Part shown: positions 33,737 to 45,785 of the stretch, one piece after another
Layout: every line of letters starts with the position of its first letter
How positions within the stretch are numbered: the stretch's first letter is position 1
NCBI GenBank assembly: GCA_018340375.1
Contig: JAFFJZ010000007.1
Location: 2,170,001-2,234,000 of the forward strand
Length of the DNA: 64,000 nt
Source of the DNA: Gonatopus flavifemur
Lineage: Eukaryota > Arthropoda > Insecta > Hymenoptera > Dryinidae
Direction: 5' to 3'
Made by a program: the position numbers and the translations under genes
Notes under the pieces: generated by a model
What the model saw: the letters and a program-made list of their open reading frames with translations, nothing else
Database searches by the model: none
Told to the model about the DNA's origin: nothing

Positions 33737-35070
33737 ATGGATCAAAATACAAAAATAAATAATAATGAAAATGGAAATAAAAAAAAAATTTTAATAACGT
33801 CAGAGGACTTTGAGGAGGAGGAGAGTGAACAACGAAGCCCCTCCAGTAGACAGGACAAAGTTAGGGGGAGTCCAGTCAAAGGAGGTACGGAATCTCTGCC
33901 CATTGTACAGATGGACGTGGATCAAAGATCGAGGACCTGTAGCGTGAGTAGTGTTGCCAGTAACGGTAGCCAGAGCAACTCCAAGAGGAAGAGGTTAGGA
34001 GATGAAGAAAGAAGGAAGCCATGCGAGGCGGAAAAAATTGCTATCAGCAGTATGAGCAACCTGCAGCTGAAGTTAGAGACCCTAGTGAATGACTCGAACA
34101 ACAAGGTCAGCAACAGTAAAGGGCAGAAGATCATGTCGCTGTTCGGAAAAGCTGTAGAGGTGGTGAATATACTTACAGTGGAAACAGCCTACCTGAGAGG
34201 ACGAAGAGACGCGGGCGAAAGCATAAGACGGATCGTCAAAGAATCCTTAGTACCGCTCAAAGAAGTAGAGACGTACGCCCAGAAACTGAAGAGTCCGCCA
34301 AAACCGAAGCCACGGACACCACCACCGATTGAAGGACCTGGGAAAAGGGAAGGTCAGGAATTAATTAGGCCAAAGAATACCTACTCACTGGTAATTGTGG
34401 CAGAGGAATACGATCGGCACGCATGAGAGAAACCCGCAACGGTAAGCTCTACATTCAAGCAGAGACAAAGGAAGATCTGGTCAAGATCTCGTCAAACCGG
34501 AAGATTGAGGAAGCTGGACTTGTTGCTGAGGTGCCTTATCCAAGGAAACCTAAGGTAATTCTTTACGATGTACCGAAGGAAATTGAACCGGAGGAAATAT
34601 TGGAAGCGATAAGGCAACAGAACACGGAGGTCATGGAAGGCATCACTAGTGAGGAGCTCGAGAGTCAATGCAGATGTGCTTTTAGAACTGGTCCAAGGGA
34701 TGGGGACAGAACGAACTGAGTCCTGGAATGTAGTCCGAATGTGCGTGACAGGCTCAGACGAGCGAAAAAAGTATTCATCCAGTGGTCGGTATGCAACACC
34801 AAGGATTTCCTTTCAATGACAAGGTGTTGGAACTGTCTGGATGCAGGTCATGTTGCCAAGTATTGCCGAGAGAAGGAGAAAACGTGCGGCCACTGTGATG
34901 AGGAGGGACATGCTGGAAAAGAGTGGGGGAAGACTGAGCAGCCACCAAAGTGTGGGCTCTGCAGGAAAAGAGGGAGGAATTGCGACCATTCATATACGGA
35001 TGAGGAATGCCAGACATTCAATATTGCAATGGAACGATACAAAAGGAGCATTGCATACGAAAATGATTGA
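33737..35070 (+). pseudogene. R1-clade ORF1 (gag-like, CCHC zinc knuckles)
   Basis: Starts ATGGATCAAAATACA. The N-terminal half is charged and Ser-rich (SEDFEEEESEQRSPSSRQ), followed by a helical region (LQLKLETLVNDSNNKV, GRRDAGESIRRIVKES) and the basic/proline-rich PPKPKPRTPPP. After a frameshift near 34425 an RRM-like segment (GKLYIQAETKEDLVKIS, YPRKPKVILYDVP) is read. An in-frame TGA lies at 34717-34719. Then come knuckles: CWNCLDAGHVAKYC is complete, CGHCDEEGHAGKEW has lost its last Cys, CGLCRKRGRNCDH is irregular. The role is RNA binding and RNP formation. Its stop overlaps the ORF2 start (ATGATTGA, 35063-35070). Confidence 0.75.
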
Positions 35071-38000
35071 GATCGCGCAAAACAATTTGGGAAGGAGTAA
35101 AACGGCCTCTGCGGAGCTTCTGAATTTCGCTTACAGGAGTCAAGTATCTATACTTTTAATACAAGAACCTTGGGCCATCAAGGGAGTGGTGTATGGTCAA
35201 GGAACGATGAGCAACAGGATACTTACGGGGAACGCTCCGGATGAAACCCCCTGGGCTGCAATAGTGATCCTCGACAAGCAGTTGGATGTCCTCCTTATCA
35301 AAACTCTCAGCTCTTCAAGGTGTGTGTGTGTGCTCAGATTACGTCATCAGAGGGGAGTTTCTATGTGGTCAGCCTTTACTGCCAGCCAAGCATGAGCTAT
35401 CAAACGCACATGAGACAATTGGAGCTGATAAACCAATACCTAGGGAAGGCGCAAATGGTTGTTGCGGTAGACCTCGACGCGAAATCACCGATGTGGGGGA
35501 GCAAGGCGACGGAGAAAAATGGAAACAGCATAGAAGAGTTCTTATTGGAATCTGGATGGTATGTCGTGAACGAGCCTGGGCATCCTTGTACCTTCCAATC
35601 ATCGAACGGTACAAGCTGGATAGACGCCACTATTTTGACAAGGAGCATGGCCACGCATGTCAACAAGTGGAAACTGGTTGGGAATGCGACGACTAGTGAT
35701 CATAAAGCTATAGTTTCTGAAATTACAAAGATTCAAATGATGCCAGCTACCAGTGAAGGAAGACTTCAAATCAACCGTGCGGATTGGGGCAAATTCAAAA
35801 ACTTATTAGAGAGGAAGATCAAAAAGTACTCGCCAATTGAAGACCTCAACCAACGATGCGAAAGGCTGACGAGTGATATCCGATGGGCAGCGGAACAATC
35901 CATTCGGAAGAAAAAGAGTCATCGGGAATCTGTGCCTTGGTGGAAAAATAATCTGACCTGTAAAAAGAAAGAGGTGAATAGGTTGAGACGGAAGGTGCAG
36001 GAATGCCGCAATCAGGAGCAGAGGGACCTTTTGAACAGGGAATACCAAAGAGTGAGAAGGGAATATACGACCTCAATTGGAAGAGCCAAAAAAGAGAGCT
36101 GGGAAGGACTTATAACTAGTGAAGGAAACAAAGATGCCTATGGAACTGCTTATAAGATATTGAACAAAAAATACTCACCTGGCATGGTCTTGAGAGAATT
36201 GGAAAATGAAGAACCTGGAACGTCACTCACCTGGGAAAGATGTGCGGAAAACCTCCTCGAAGAATTGGTACCTGGCACGCCTGAAGAAGCAGAAGATCTG
36301 GCAGCTCACATCATGGAACCTGGAACAGGAAGAGAAGAAATTAGAAGGGTGAGTAGCAGTAAGGTGAAAAGGATAATCAAAACATTGCCGAATAAGAAAG
36401 CCCCAGGATTGGACCTCATCGAATATGAGATGTTGAAGGCATTGAGCGGGTCATATATTTTCGTACAAGAACTTGTAGAGCTCTACAGCAGCCGTTTTGA
36501 GAAGGAAAAGTTCCCCTTGATTTGGAAGGTTGGCAAAATTATTAGCCTCCTGAAAAATCCAGGAAATAACCCTGGGAAACCATCATGTTATAGGCCGATC
36601 TGTCTGCTCAGCAGTCTGGGAAAGTACTGGAGCGATTACTGAAGTCTCGTTTGGAACCTACCATGATTAAGGATAGCTCTATGTTTCAATTCGGATACAA
36701 AGGGGGGAAAAGTACGAGTGGGGAAAAGAGAGTGCGATCAATCATCTTCTGGGACTTGTACAGAACACCGCGCACAAGTATTCGACTGCGTTTTTTTTTT
36801 GCAACTGCGGCCTTCGACAATCTTAGAGGCAAGGGAATAATTATGGAGCTCAATAGAAGAGGCTGTCCAAGGAGCTATGTGAAAATGGTAGCCAACTATC
36901 TCCGCGACAGAGAGGTGGTCCTGCAGGGAGACTTCCAGGAAGTGCGGAAAAAAGTCTATGAAGGCTGCCCACAGGGTTCCATCTTGGGTCCCAATTTATG
37001 GAACCTCAATTATGATACTCCCCTCAACCAGTTGGAGAATTCGAAGAGAAAATTGAGGGAGGATACTCGGCCTATGCAGATGACCTCACGATCGTGGTAA
37101 ATGCATCCTCCAGGAAAGTGATCGAGGAAGGGGCTCAAGAGATTACGAAGACTGTCGCCAACTGGTTTGAGCGGAATAATCTGAGAATATCAACCGGCAA
37201 GACGGAGATGATTATGCTCGGAGGGAAGCTGAAAGGGAGGCCACCTATTGTGAAAGTCAAAGGTGACAATATAACCTATGTCACATCGGTGAAATATTTA
37301 GGGATGTATATCGATGAGGGTCGCGGTATTACCAGCCACGTGGAATATGTAACGAGCAAGGCGAGGGAAGTTGTGATGCTTTTGACGAAAGCAATGCATA
37401 GAGACTGGGGCATAGGCGCAAGGGCAGGGAAGATATTGTATAGAGGAGTTATAGAGGCTATACTTACATACGTAGCGGGCATCTGGGAGAGGAAACTGAA
37501 TGTGAAACAGAAAGCGAAACTACGAACATCATCGCGAACTTACCTGCTTGAACTCACTCGTGCCTTAAGGACAGCACCCACGAACGCGCTAGAGGTAATC
37601 GCTGGTGTAACGCCTATCCATCTGAAAATAAAAGAAATAATGAAATTAGGGGAAATGAGAGAGCAGGAACTTACAAAGGAAGAGGAGAGGGAAATAGTCA
37701 AGAGGATAAAAAGAGAGACAGTGCAGGAGTGGGGGGAAGGAATGGAGAGACGATGACAAGGGGAGAACAACGAGGGGATACCTACCCGAGGTGGAGGAGA
37801 GACTCACCAACACTTGGTTTCACACGAATCATCAGGTGACACAGGCGTTGACGGGCCATGGTTATTTCAGGTCATATGAGAAAAGATTCAACTTACGGCA
37901 AAATGACACATGTGACTGTGGAGGAAGAGAAACACCCGAGCATAAGCTATATAAATGTGAGAAACATGAAGAGGAGAGGTCAGACCTGAAGGAATGGGCT

Positions 38001-38096
38001 GAAGAAAATGGACTCCCATGGACACCCCCTGTTGGGGAGGATGCGATTCTATTCGAGAAATGGGAGAAGATGGTAGAGGAAATTTTAAAAAGATGA
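35063..38096 (+). pseudogene. R1-clade ORF2: endonuclease, reverse transcriptase, C-terminal zinc knuckle
   Basis: Endonuclease: ILLIQEPWAIKGVVYG, VVAVDLDAKSPMWGS, SSNGTSWIDATI and TSDHKAIV (catalytic DH). RT: NKKAPGLDLIEYEMLK, SCYRPICLLSSLGK, PQGSILGPNLWNL, SAYADDLTIVV (catalytic YADD, about 37072-37085) and VKYLGMYIDEGR. The C-terminus has CDCGGRETPEHKLYKC. Frameshifts occur in a GTGTGTGT run (about 35325), near 36620, near 37070 and near 37760. Motif A reads FFATAAFDN after a run of ten T, so its first Asp is lost or shifted. It would nick target DNA and prime cDNA from it; this copy cannot. Confidence 0.85.
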
Positions 38097-38650
38097 CTGA
38101 TGTTTTCTATTCTGTGCGCGGTTTTCAAGAATATTTTATGAGAGGACAAACGAACAAGGCCTGCGGCAATTTTTATACGTTATTTATTTGTTTTGATTCT
38201 CGTTTTTGTTTCCTATTTATTCATTCGTTTTTATTCTATTTATTCATTTATTTATTCACTCTTTTGAGGGTTGTATTTTATCTCTTGGCTGGTTGTTTTA
38301 TTCACTTTATGCTTTCACTTTTGTTCATTTTACTTTAGTTTCTATCCATTTTATTTCATTTTATTTTACTTTATTCATTTATGTTCTATTTTTATTTCAT
38401 TTTTATTTTATTCCACTCATTCATTTATTTATTACTTATTTATTCAACCATTGACCGAGGACGTGACGCAGAGGTCAATACCCGAATCTGGCCCTTTTGC
38501 GCACCATACGTGGCCTGTTAGAGGGAGCGATTCGCAGTCCCACCTCCACGTGGTTCCCCGCGGGCAACGCTCTCACTTCAACAAGTTGAGGTGAGATCGG
38601 CTGAGTGGACTGTTCCCGCAAGGGGGTATACTCTCTCGAAAAGTCCAGGA

Positions 38651-40659
38651 AATGGGACCATTTACTCGAAGAATTAAAATGCCATTATCCTGGACATGAG
38701 AGGGGATTTTTCCAAGAACGACCCCTGGCGGTGGTGGAACTAGGGAGTAGATGATGAGAGTGACGAAATAACATCTGAGTCCTCTCTGCAGACCGGTATG
38801 AAGGAAACTTCGAGGAACGGTTGTCAATATCACATGTATACACCCGGATACGATTCCGTTTGGATCCCAGTCCGGTTTCCATCCGACCTTTATCCAATTT
38901 TTATCCGGTTTTTCACCAGGGTACATAATGGATCAAAAATATATCATCATTGCGAGGTTGTGTACCAAACAAGCTTCATAAAAATAGTAGACTCCCTTTC
39001 ATTGAGTAACAAAGATATTCTACATCTCAAAATAAATTCTGATACTCTTATGAAACTTCTTTGGTACATAATCCTAAAGTACAAGCATACACTGGTGGAT
39101 AAACTTTTGTTGAATTTCATTCTCAATTTGAACACTTTTTTCATTAAAAATTGACAAAAATCCACGAATATACACAAAAATAGAAGAAAATTGGCAAATT
39201 TTAGTGAATTTGATTCAATTTCATCGGAATTTGTTGCGATCCATCTTTTCTTCTTGGTTTTTCTTGAAAAGAGAGTCCGACTTGTGAGTTGAATTCAGCA
39301 ACATTCGGAGAAATTTGATGGAATTCAACCAAATTCGAAACCTTTTTCCCACCAGGGTATCCCTCATAAGTCTTCGATTAAATGCCCTGTTGGAAATGCT
39401 GGACAGAAACCGACAAAACCTTGCACGTCCTGGGATTTCTCCTAGGATGACCCCGGAATTATACATACACTTATAAATATAAATATGTATATAATCATGT
39501 AACAACTCCAAAAATGCATCACTGACATCAAGTGTATATTATTCCTCATCAAATTCTATGCAAAATACCTCCCAATATACTAACTGTGTATTCCAAACTC
39601 CAAGTCACTCCTATGCAACATACATTCTGCAATTACTAGAACACACAGGATTTTGAGGTTCAGAAAAACCTCTCAATATAAACGCTTACTCTCTCTTTTC
39701 AACGCAATGCAATAATTGTTCGAATAATAAAGAAGGTGAGTGTTCTTAATTGATAGTTACGCTCACCCTGTTTATATCTATTACTCTGCTTCAACCATCC
39801 CATCAAATCGAATATGTAGATTTCATGAATGCTAACAAATGTTTGTGATATCATGATCGGTATCTGAGGAGTGCACTGATAATAACTGAATCTCAAGTTT
39901 CAAAGATATAAGATCTATGGAATTCATTATCTGAAGGGATTAATTCTGGACGTGTTCTTTGTGAACTATTTATACGAATTCCTTTGAATGATCCTCTGAA
40001 CCGAATTCTGATTCTATTTGAATATTGCTGTGAATATCCTCAAACGTACATAACGGATATCCTCTGAGTACCACCTCTGAATTCTATCATATTTCTTCAC
40101 GAATGCATCCTATGTGATTCTATTCGAACTAAAAAATTCGCATATATTCCTAATTCATATGGGACTCGTGTGCCGTCTGGGGTAGGTACGCATTAGGGTG
40201 GGTTGAAGAAGATTTTTTTTTCTGATCGAAACCTAATAGTGCGGAAAAGTTGCTTTGAGGGATCAATATGAACCACCAAAAACCCCAGCTCGAGCAAAAA
40301 ATCTCTCCTGGTTCAAACCTGAGCTTGAATTTTCGATTTTTCAGCCGAAAATATGTAAATACGCGGTAAATCGCAACTCATTTCATCTTCATTTAGGAAT
40401 GTTGAGGTCAATGTTATTCCTTTCAAATGACTTGAAATGTACTTCTCTATATCCATAATTAACTAGAACAATTAATTTTTCCTCAAGATTCATTCAATTA
40501 TCACTAATGTAATGAAAAATACCCAAGTGACAATAAACACAGCGATCAAGTCGAGCGTCATCAAGTTTGACTACGCACAATCCGTCTGAATCTTCTATCC
40601 ACTTCTCCTGTGCATCAACTCTATCAGCGTCGTCTTTTAGCCGCCATCATAATAACTAC
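38651..40659. other. Unassigned, no gene seen
   Basis: AT-rich with short ORFs lacking motifs. CCGGATAAA / CCGGTTT-type repeat text occurs at 38825-38920, and a CACCAGGGTA phrase occurs twice (about 38914 and 39348). Nothing supports a gene. Confidence 0.3.
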
Positions 40660-40670
40660 ACTGCAAGTTT

Positions 40671-40911
40671 ATGCAAATGCATATATTTCACATATTTCGC
40701 ATTTTTGCGTATTTCACGATTACTTCACATATGGTATATATTTCGCATAATTCTCATACTTCATATATATGTTACATATTTTGCATCCAATTTGCATATT
40801 TTTCATTCTTTCCGCATATTCTCCATATATTTTGCATTTCTTGTCATGAGTAGATTGAGGAAATCGATGCAGAATAACAATTCCTACTTTGCATATTTTG
40901 GTCATTTGCAT
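40671..40911 (+). repeat. GCATATTT-rich degenerate repeat, hAT left flank
   Basis: Many loosely spaced GCATAT / TTTGCATAT words. Similar text lies on the other side of the hAT gene (about 43990-44095). Subterminal repeats are common in hAT elements, so these may mark its ends. Confidence 0.45.
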
Positions 40912-42198
40912 GGTTTTTTAATATTTGAAGGATTTTTTGACATGAACCACTATTTCTGTGATTTTTCCAATAAAGACTTCCATCAACTTTTTTTAATAAA
41001 GATTTTTTCATAATTGCTTATGTAAACAGAATACTCATGTGAATCAAGAAGTCCTATATTCCATGAACCTCCGCAGTTCAATGATAAGTCATGATTCATA
41101 AATCATGGAATGTGAATATGCACATGAACAGAGCACTTGTACAGTTTCGTTCAATTCAATACATTGAATGTAAATATTTACATTTAGACAGCACATGTAT
41201 AGTGTTCATCAGATGAATGAATTCGGTATTCTTAGCGTAGTCAATCAAAGCGTGTTGGATGTAAACTTTCAGTCAGAATTAGAGAATTGTTCGTGTGAAT
41301 TATTGAAACAAAGTATAACGCCAAAAGCTAAAAAACATAGGAGTACGTTAGTTCAGAGTTGGATTCGAGATTCACAAGCCAATTACTTGAAATAGGATGG
41401 CCAAAATGTGTATTGCACTGCTTGTAATGACAAAGAGGTGAATATGAATCCATATTACTTCACATTATTGACACTTGTTTGTATGAGATCGTTCTTCGAC
41501 AACCTAAGGAAAATAGAGTCATCAATCAAAAATGTTCTTATGTATTTACGTTTCCATCTAACATCAAGATTATAGTTTATTTACCATATTACAGATTATT
41601 TGTGATAGAAAATCACAATTGAGTCATCACCTTGAAACTATAACCCATGAAACAAATGTGAGTTACAAAGAACAACCTGAAACAATTGGCAATGAGGATT
41701 CTAAAAATACGCCGCTGTCGATGAAAAAATCTCAATTCTACCTTGATTTATGCGGAGCAATGATGTCTCCTGAAATACCTTGGCGCTGTCTTGATAATGA
41801 TGTGTTCAGGAATTTTATGCAAAAATATACGCTTCAAAATATTCCTCATGAATCTACTCTCAGGAAAAGCTATTTAGATGATTGCTACAAATTTGCAATC
41901 CAAAGCATCAGGTCTGATAAGGCACCAATTATATCTGGGTATCGTTAGATGAGACTACAGATGCACTGGGACGTCAGAGAGCAAACTCAATCGTTGGAAA
42001 ATTGTGTGAAGAGGAGGCAACTACACCACATTTGATTGCTACCAAAATACTTGAACGAACAAATCACGAGACAATTGCAAGGTTTGTGAATTCTTCATTG
42101 CGATTGCTATGGCCAAACGGCATTTTTGAGGAACGAGTACTACTGTTTGTCACTGATGCAGCTGCATACATGTTGAAAGCTGCTACAAACTTCAAAGT

Positions 42199-43131
42199 AT
42201 TGGGAGTACAAATTAATTCGGTCCGTCTTGTTACAGTTCAAGATGCGTTTATTTTTTGTAACGCACGACTCGAACGAATCAATCGTAGCCTATACCGATC
42301 ACCCGTAATAGAATCACAGGTTTTAGCAACTCATAGTATATAAAACCCTTTTGGTCCCACCAGATACACAGCATGATCTTTGAACCATGAATATTCCTCT
42401 TTGGTGTCGATGTTGAAGTCGATGGCAACGATTGGCCGGGCATGGCATGGTATTGTCTTTTCTTGGGGTTATCGTAGAATATCCATTTCTCATCTATTGT
42501 CACAATCCGATGTAAGAACCGCTTTCTTCGTTGTCTTTGAATCAGCTGCTCGCAAGTGAAAAATCGCCGTTCAATGTCTCCAGGCTTTGGGTCATAAGAC
42601 ACCCAATCGCCTTGCTTTGGAATCATGCCTATGGATTGTAATCGTGCGGAAACTGCTTGTTGCGTAACTTCTAATGATTCCGCAAACTCCTGTTGCGTTT
42701 GACTCGGATTTTCGTCGAGTGAAGCCTTCAATTCCTCGTTCTCGAATTTTTGTGGTTGTCCTGAGCGAGGCTTGTCTTCGACACTGAAATCGCTATTCTT
42801 AAAACGTCGAGACCATTCCCTGCATGATTCATCAGTTGGAGCATTGTCATCGTAAACTTCCACAAGCATTCGATGGGCTCCAGCTGCACTTTTTTTCCAA
42901 TCAAAACAGAAAACTAGCACCTCCCGCGAATGCTGCTTAGTTAAAACGAAATTTGACATACTCCACTGAGTAAAAATCAGGATTCTAGAAGGAACTCGGA
43001 GTGATATCAACTGAATATCATTCACAGGTGTCCAACCTCTCTGAAACAATTGAAATCAGTCGTGACTATGGAACATTCATGAGACCGAGAGTCATGTTTT
43101 CAAACCGGACCGAACTAATTTATACTCCCAA
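42199..43131 (-). mobile_element. Internally deleted mariner inserted in the hAT gene
   Basis: TIRs TTGGGAGTACAAATTA (from 42199) and TTGGGAGTATAAATTA (reading back from 43131) extend to 26 bp through TTCGGTCCG with two mismatches. TA target duplications are at 42197-42198 and 43132-43133. At 933 bp it is shorter than a full mariner (about 1.3 kb) because the distal catalytic region is missing. Confidence 0.9.
42245..42959 (-). pseudogene. mariner transposase, C-terminus deleted
   Basis: From Met at 42957-42959: helix-turn-helix region FCFDWKKSAAGAHRML, CREWSRRFKNSDFSVED, KPRSGQPQKF, VTQQAVSARLQSIGMIPKQG, then the catalytic start IVTIDEKWIFYDN (first Asp) and KIMLCIWWDQKGFIYYELLKP. A frameshift follows ELLKP. 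In the next frame GDRYR..SRALQK is readable, then the element end. The HDNARPH block (second Asp) and last Asp of the DD34D triad are absent. Confidence 0.8.
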
Positions 43132-43989
43132 TATTTTATCCAAATCTAATCCATCTGACATGTTCAGTTCATGGAATTGATAGGCTAGTTGAGGGAATAC
43201 GTTCCAGCTTTCCATTTATCGACACATTGATATCTTCTGTTAAGAAAGTATCTTTGAAAGCTCCTCCTCGGAATGAATGTTATCGAACAAGATCACCGAA
43301 TGTTCCTTTACCACCGAAACCAATACTAACAAGACGGGGCACATGGCTTCAAGCTGCACTTTTTTATGTTATCCATGCGACTGATATCAGAAGAGTGATT
43401 AGATCATTCGATTCTACAGAAGGTAGGTCAATTAGAAGAGCAGTAGATGTTTTGCAAAATGAGCAGCTCGCAAGGGATTTGAGTTTCGTCCAAACTCATT
43501 CCAAAACTCTTCCAGTAATGCTAAAAAAACTGGAAGCAGTAGGAATGCCTTGGACTGGATCTGTTACAGCGGCACGTACTTGCATCGATGATTTACACAA
43601 TGTACCAGGCTTTTGCAGACTGAAAATTGGAAAGAAAATTGATAATGTTCTGGAGAGGAATATCGGAGTCACAGAAATATTCAGAGTCTCTGCTATATTG
43701 AAAAATGAAAAAGCTCTACGACCTCAAGAAATTTCGTCTGATTTGTGGAGTTCATATAAATTTGCTCAGATTACATCTTGTGACGTCGGGAGATCATTTT
43801 CGGCGTATAAATTGATTCTATCCGGAAAACGACACCAGTTGACGGTGTTGAATCTTGAAGAGATACTAATTATTTATTGTAATTCCAGTTATAACTTGAA
43901 TGTTCAAAATGAGCAATAATGGTTTTTTGTGGCAACAATATTTTTCTTCCTTCTTTTGTGAGAAAGTTCTGTTGGTACCAATATTTTTG

Positions 43990-44095
43990 GAAATTTCGTT
44001 TGCATATTTTGCATAGAGCGTATATAGCGTATATATATTTTGCATATTTTGTGTGTATATTCCACACATATTTTTCGCATATGTCAATATGCATG
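43990..44095 (+). repeat. GCATATTT-rich degenerate repeat, hAT right flank
   Basis: TTTGCATATTTTGCATA, GCGTATATAGCGTATATAT and TTTTGCATATTTTGTGTG words. The sequence cuts off the mariner reading frame at 44097, so the hAT (or its terminal repeat) abuts that mariner. Confidence 0.45.
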
Positions 44096-44096
44096 T

Positions 44097-44570
44097 TGAC
44101 AAAAAATGCTCAGAAGCATCGACGCATTCTTGTTTTTGGTCAACAGTGAACAAACGCGGCACCCACTTTGAACAGAGCTTTCTCATAGTTAAATGCTCAT
44201 GCAATATAAAGCCAACACGTTCTTTCGATATTTCCACGATGTCATCTAACTCATGCAACTTCACTTTTTGATCATTCCAAACGATTTTGTGGATTTTTTC
44301 GATGTTTTCTGGTGTTACCACCCCATTTGGACGTCCACTGCGTTCTGGATCATCGGTGTCTTTACGAGCACGTTTGAAGTCAGCAAACCAACGTTTTATT
44401 GTCGTTTCTGATGGAGCGGAGTCCCCATAACACTTTCTAAGCCATTGCTTCGCTTGAACGGTATTTTTCCCCATCAAGAAGCAGTATGAAATGATAACAC
44501 GAAATTGTTTTTGATCCATCGTTTCAAAAAAAACAAAAGTAGCGTCACTCTCAGTACAATAACTCACAAC
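44097..44570 (-). mobile_element. Truncated second mariner
   Basis: From Met at 44517-44519 about 141 codons encode a mariner N-terminus: SYCFLMGKNTVQAKQWL, SETTIKRWFADFKRARKD, ERSGRPNGVVTPENI, VEISKERVGFILHEHL, MRKLCSKWVPRLFTVDQKQ. This resembles the Mos1-type group and differs clearly from the mariner at 42.2-43.1 kb. The catalytic domain is missing. The left part is lost at the GCATAT-rich hAT flank. TTAGGTTGTGAGTTATTG (minus strand, ending near 44573) is the probable surviving TIR. Confidence 0.8.
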
Positions 44571-44724
44571 CTAATGGATAGAATATCATGAAATTTTGAC
44601 AGCTGTCTTTTGAAGGTTAGTACTAACTGAAAAACAGATGGGTGCAGTGAAATTCGCGCCATCTATGTGTTAGGCCCGAGACTTTTCAGCCCATGTGTTA
44701 TCTTATTTCCTGTTGTGCGTCCTA

Positions 44725-44990
44725 GTCTGATGAAATTCCTCTATTGATTTGATCATCGAGGTTTCATCATCAATCGAATACTAGATCGCTCGCATGATCC
44801 GTTTGAATCGACTTTTCACTTTTCTCTGCATACTGACTTCACCAGTATTGTGTTTTAGTTCGTATCACAATATCACATTTCTTTCCCTACATTATAGTTC
44901 GATAAAATTTCTTAATTGATTCGGTCATCGAAGTTTTGTTATTCATCGAGTAATAGATCGCTTGCATTGCTCTGCGGAGTGGTTTCGCAG
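44725..44990 (+). repeat. 165-bp direct duplication upstream of a coding remnant
   Basis: GATGAAATTnCTnnATTGATT..GGTCATCGAnGTTT..TCAnTCGAnTAnTAGATCGCT recurs at about 44732-44795 and 44900-44965. The second copy ends at the ATG of the next entry, so these may be promoter or subterminal repeats of that element. Confidence 0.5.
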
Positions 44991-44992
44991 TC

Positions 44993-45785
44993 ATGTCATT
45001 TCCCAAATTCTCCTCACGAAAGTCGATGCTGTGCCCAGTTTTTGGCGAGCCAAAAGAGTTGGTTCATCCTCAGCTCCACACGTACGAGGACGTAATAAGA
45101 TGTTTTTTTCATGAACGTAGATCTATGGGTTCACAAAGTCATAGGAAGAAAGAGCCGTCTTTACCTATCATTACTGATGTAGTAGCGAACAAAGTAGGGG
45201 CAATTTATGTTGAAGCTAGTATCCCGATCGTAACACACACTGGTGTCGTAAAAATGATATGTATTTATCACAAGAAATATTCAAAATTGAAAAATGAGCT
45301 TAGACATATTTCAAGGTACCCTGGACTTCAATCTGAAATTGGAAAATTAAAAAAAAAACAGAAAAATGGTTCGGCATTGCCTCCTGCAAATGCGTCGACT
45401 TCACTACCTGTCGCTGTCAGAAAGATAAGGAAGTTTCTGCTCTGGAACGTGCTTTCCCGCTTGACCAAAGAGGTCTTCGAATAGGCCATATCAGTAGTGT
45501 TGATTCTCTTGAAACAAACAAATGACTCAAAATCAATGAACGTAACTTGAAGTGCCGTGAGCATGAGGTGAAATCGGTTATGGAACTTGAACCTGGACCC
45601 TCTACTTCATTAGACCTTAAATACCGTGATTCCGATTCAGGAAATGAAGATTCCGAGAAAGATGACTTATAAAAGTCTCCATACCATCGTGATTCAACAC
45701 AAATGCAATTGCACTTAGAAGAAACTGCAATTACCTCACAAAGATTTGGCAAAGAGCTGCGAAGAATCCGAGTAATCTCCGAAGT
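44993..45785 (+). pseudogene. Remnant of an uncharacterised TE-associated protein with a Cys cluster
   Basis: Readable blocks: MLCPVFGEPKELVHPQLHTYEDVIRCFFHERR (in parts), VVANKVGAIYVEASIPIV, MICIYHKKYSKLKNELRH and, after a one-base shift in an A run (about 45355), CKCVDFTTCRC then SALERAFPLDQRGLR, KCREHEV and a Ser/Asp/Glu-rich linker. TGA at about 45523 and TAA near 45670 break it. I recall N-termini of this kind (tyrosine/cysteine-rich CKC..CRC) in unnamed repetitive arthropod proteins but cannot name a function. A DDE domain is not present here. Confidence 0.4.

Larger units (their letters stand above)
33300..38650 (+). mobile_element. R1-clade non-LTR retrotransposon (LINE)
   Basis: A GC-rich 5' leader beginning about 33307 with ACCTTGTCGCGGTGTGGGGGC, an ORF1 with CCHC knuckles, ORF2 with APE endonuclease, RT and a C-terminal Cys/His motif, and a 3' region with a long T/ATTTATTT-rich tract (38170-38455) then a GC-rich end (38455-38640). 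This is the two-ORF layout of the R1 clade. Several frameshifts make it inactive. Precise ends and target-site duplication were not established. Confidence 0.85.
41195..43919 (+). pseudogene. hAT transposase (CGGBP1-like group) with intron and nested mariner
   Basis: A BED-type zinc finger (YCTACN..then HHLETITH) is split by an intron (41438-41594, GT..AG, 157 bp). Splicing joins the CxxC half to the HxxxxxH half in frame. Then come FMQKYTLQNIPHESTLRK, WVSLDETTDALGR (first catalytic Asp), LLFVTDAAAYMLKAAT (second Asp) and, after the mariner, FPFIDTLISSVKKV, LTRRGTWLQAALFY and the C-terminal dimerisation segment GRSFSAYKLILSGKRHQL. Lesions: TAG at 41393-41395, a one-base shift near 41940, and the mariner at 42199-43131. 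Deleting the mariner with one TA keeps the frame across the site. I recognise the family from insect proteins resembling CGG-binding protein 1 relatives. Confidence 0.8.

Noticed and set aside
38018..38594. Hydrophobic plus-strand ORFs that look like membrane proteins
   Set aside because: Encoded by the T-rich ATTTATTT tract in the 3' region of the R1-clade LINE.
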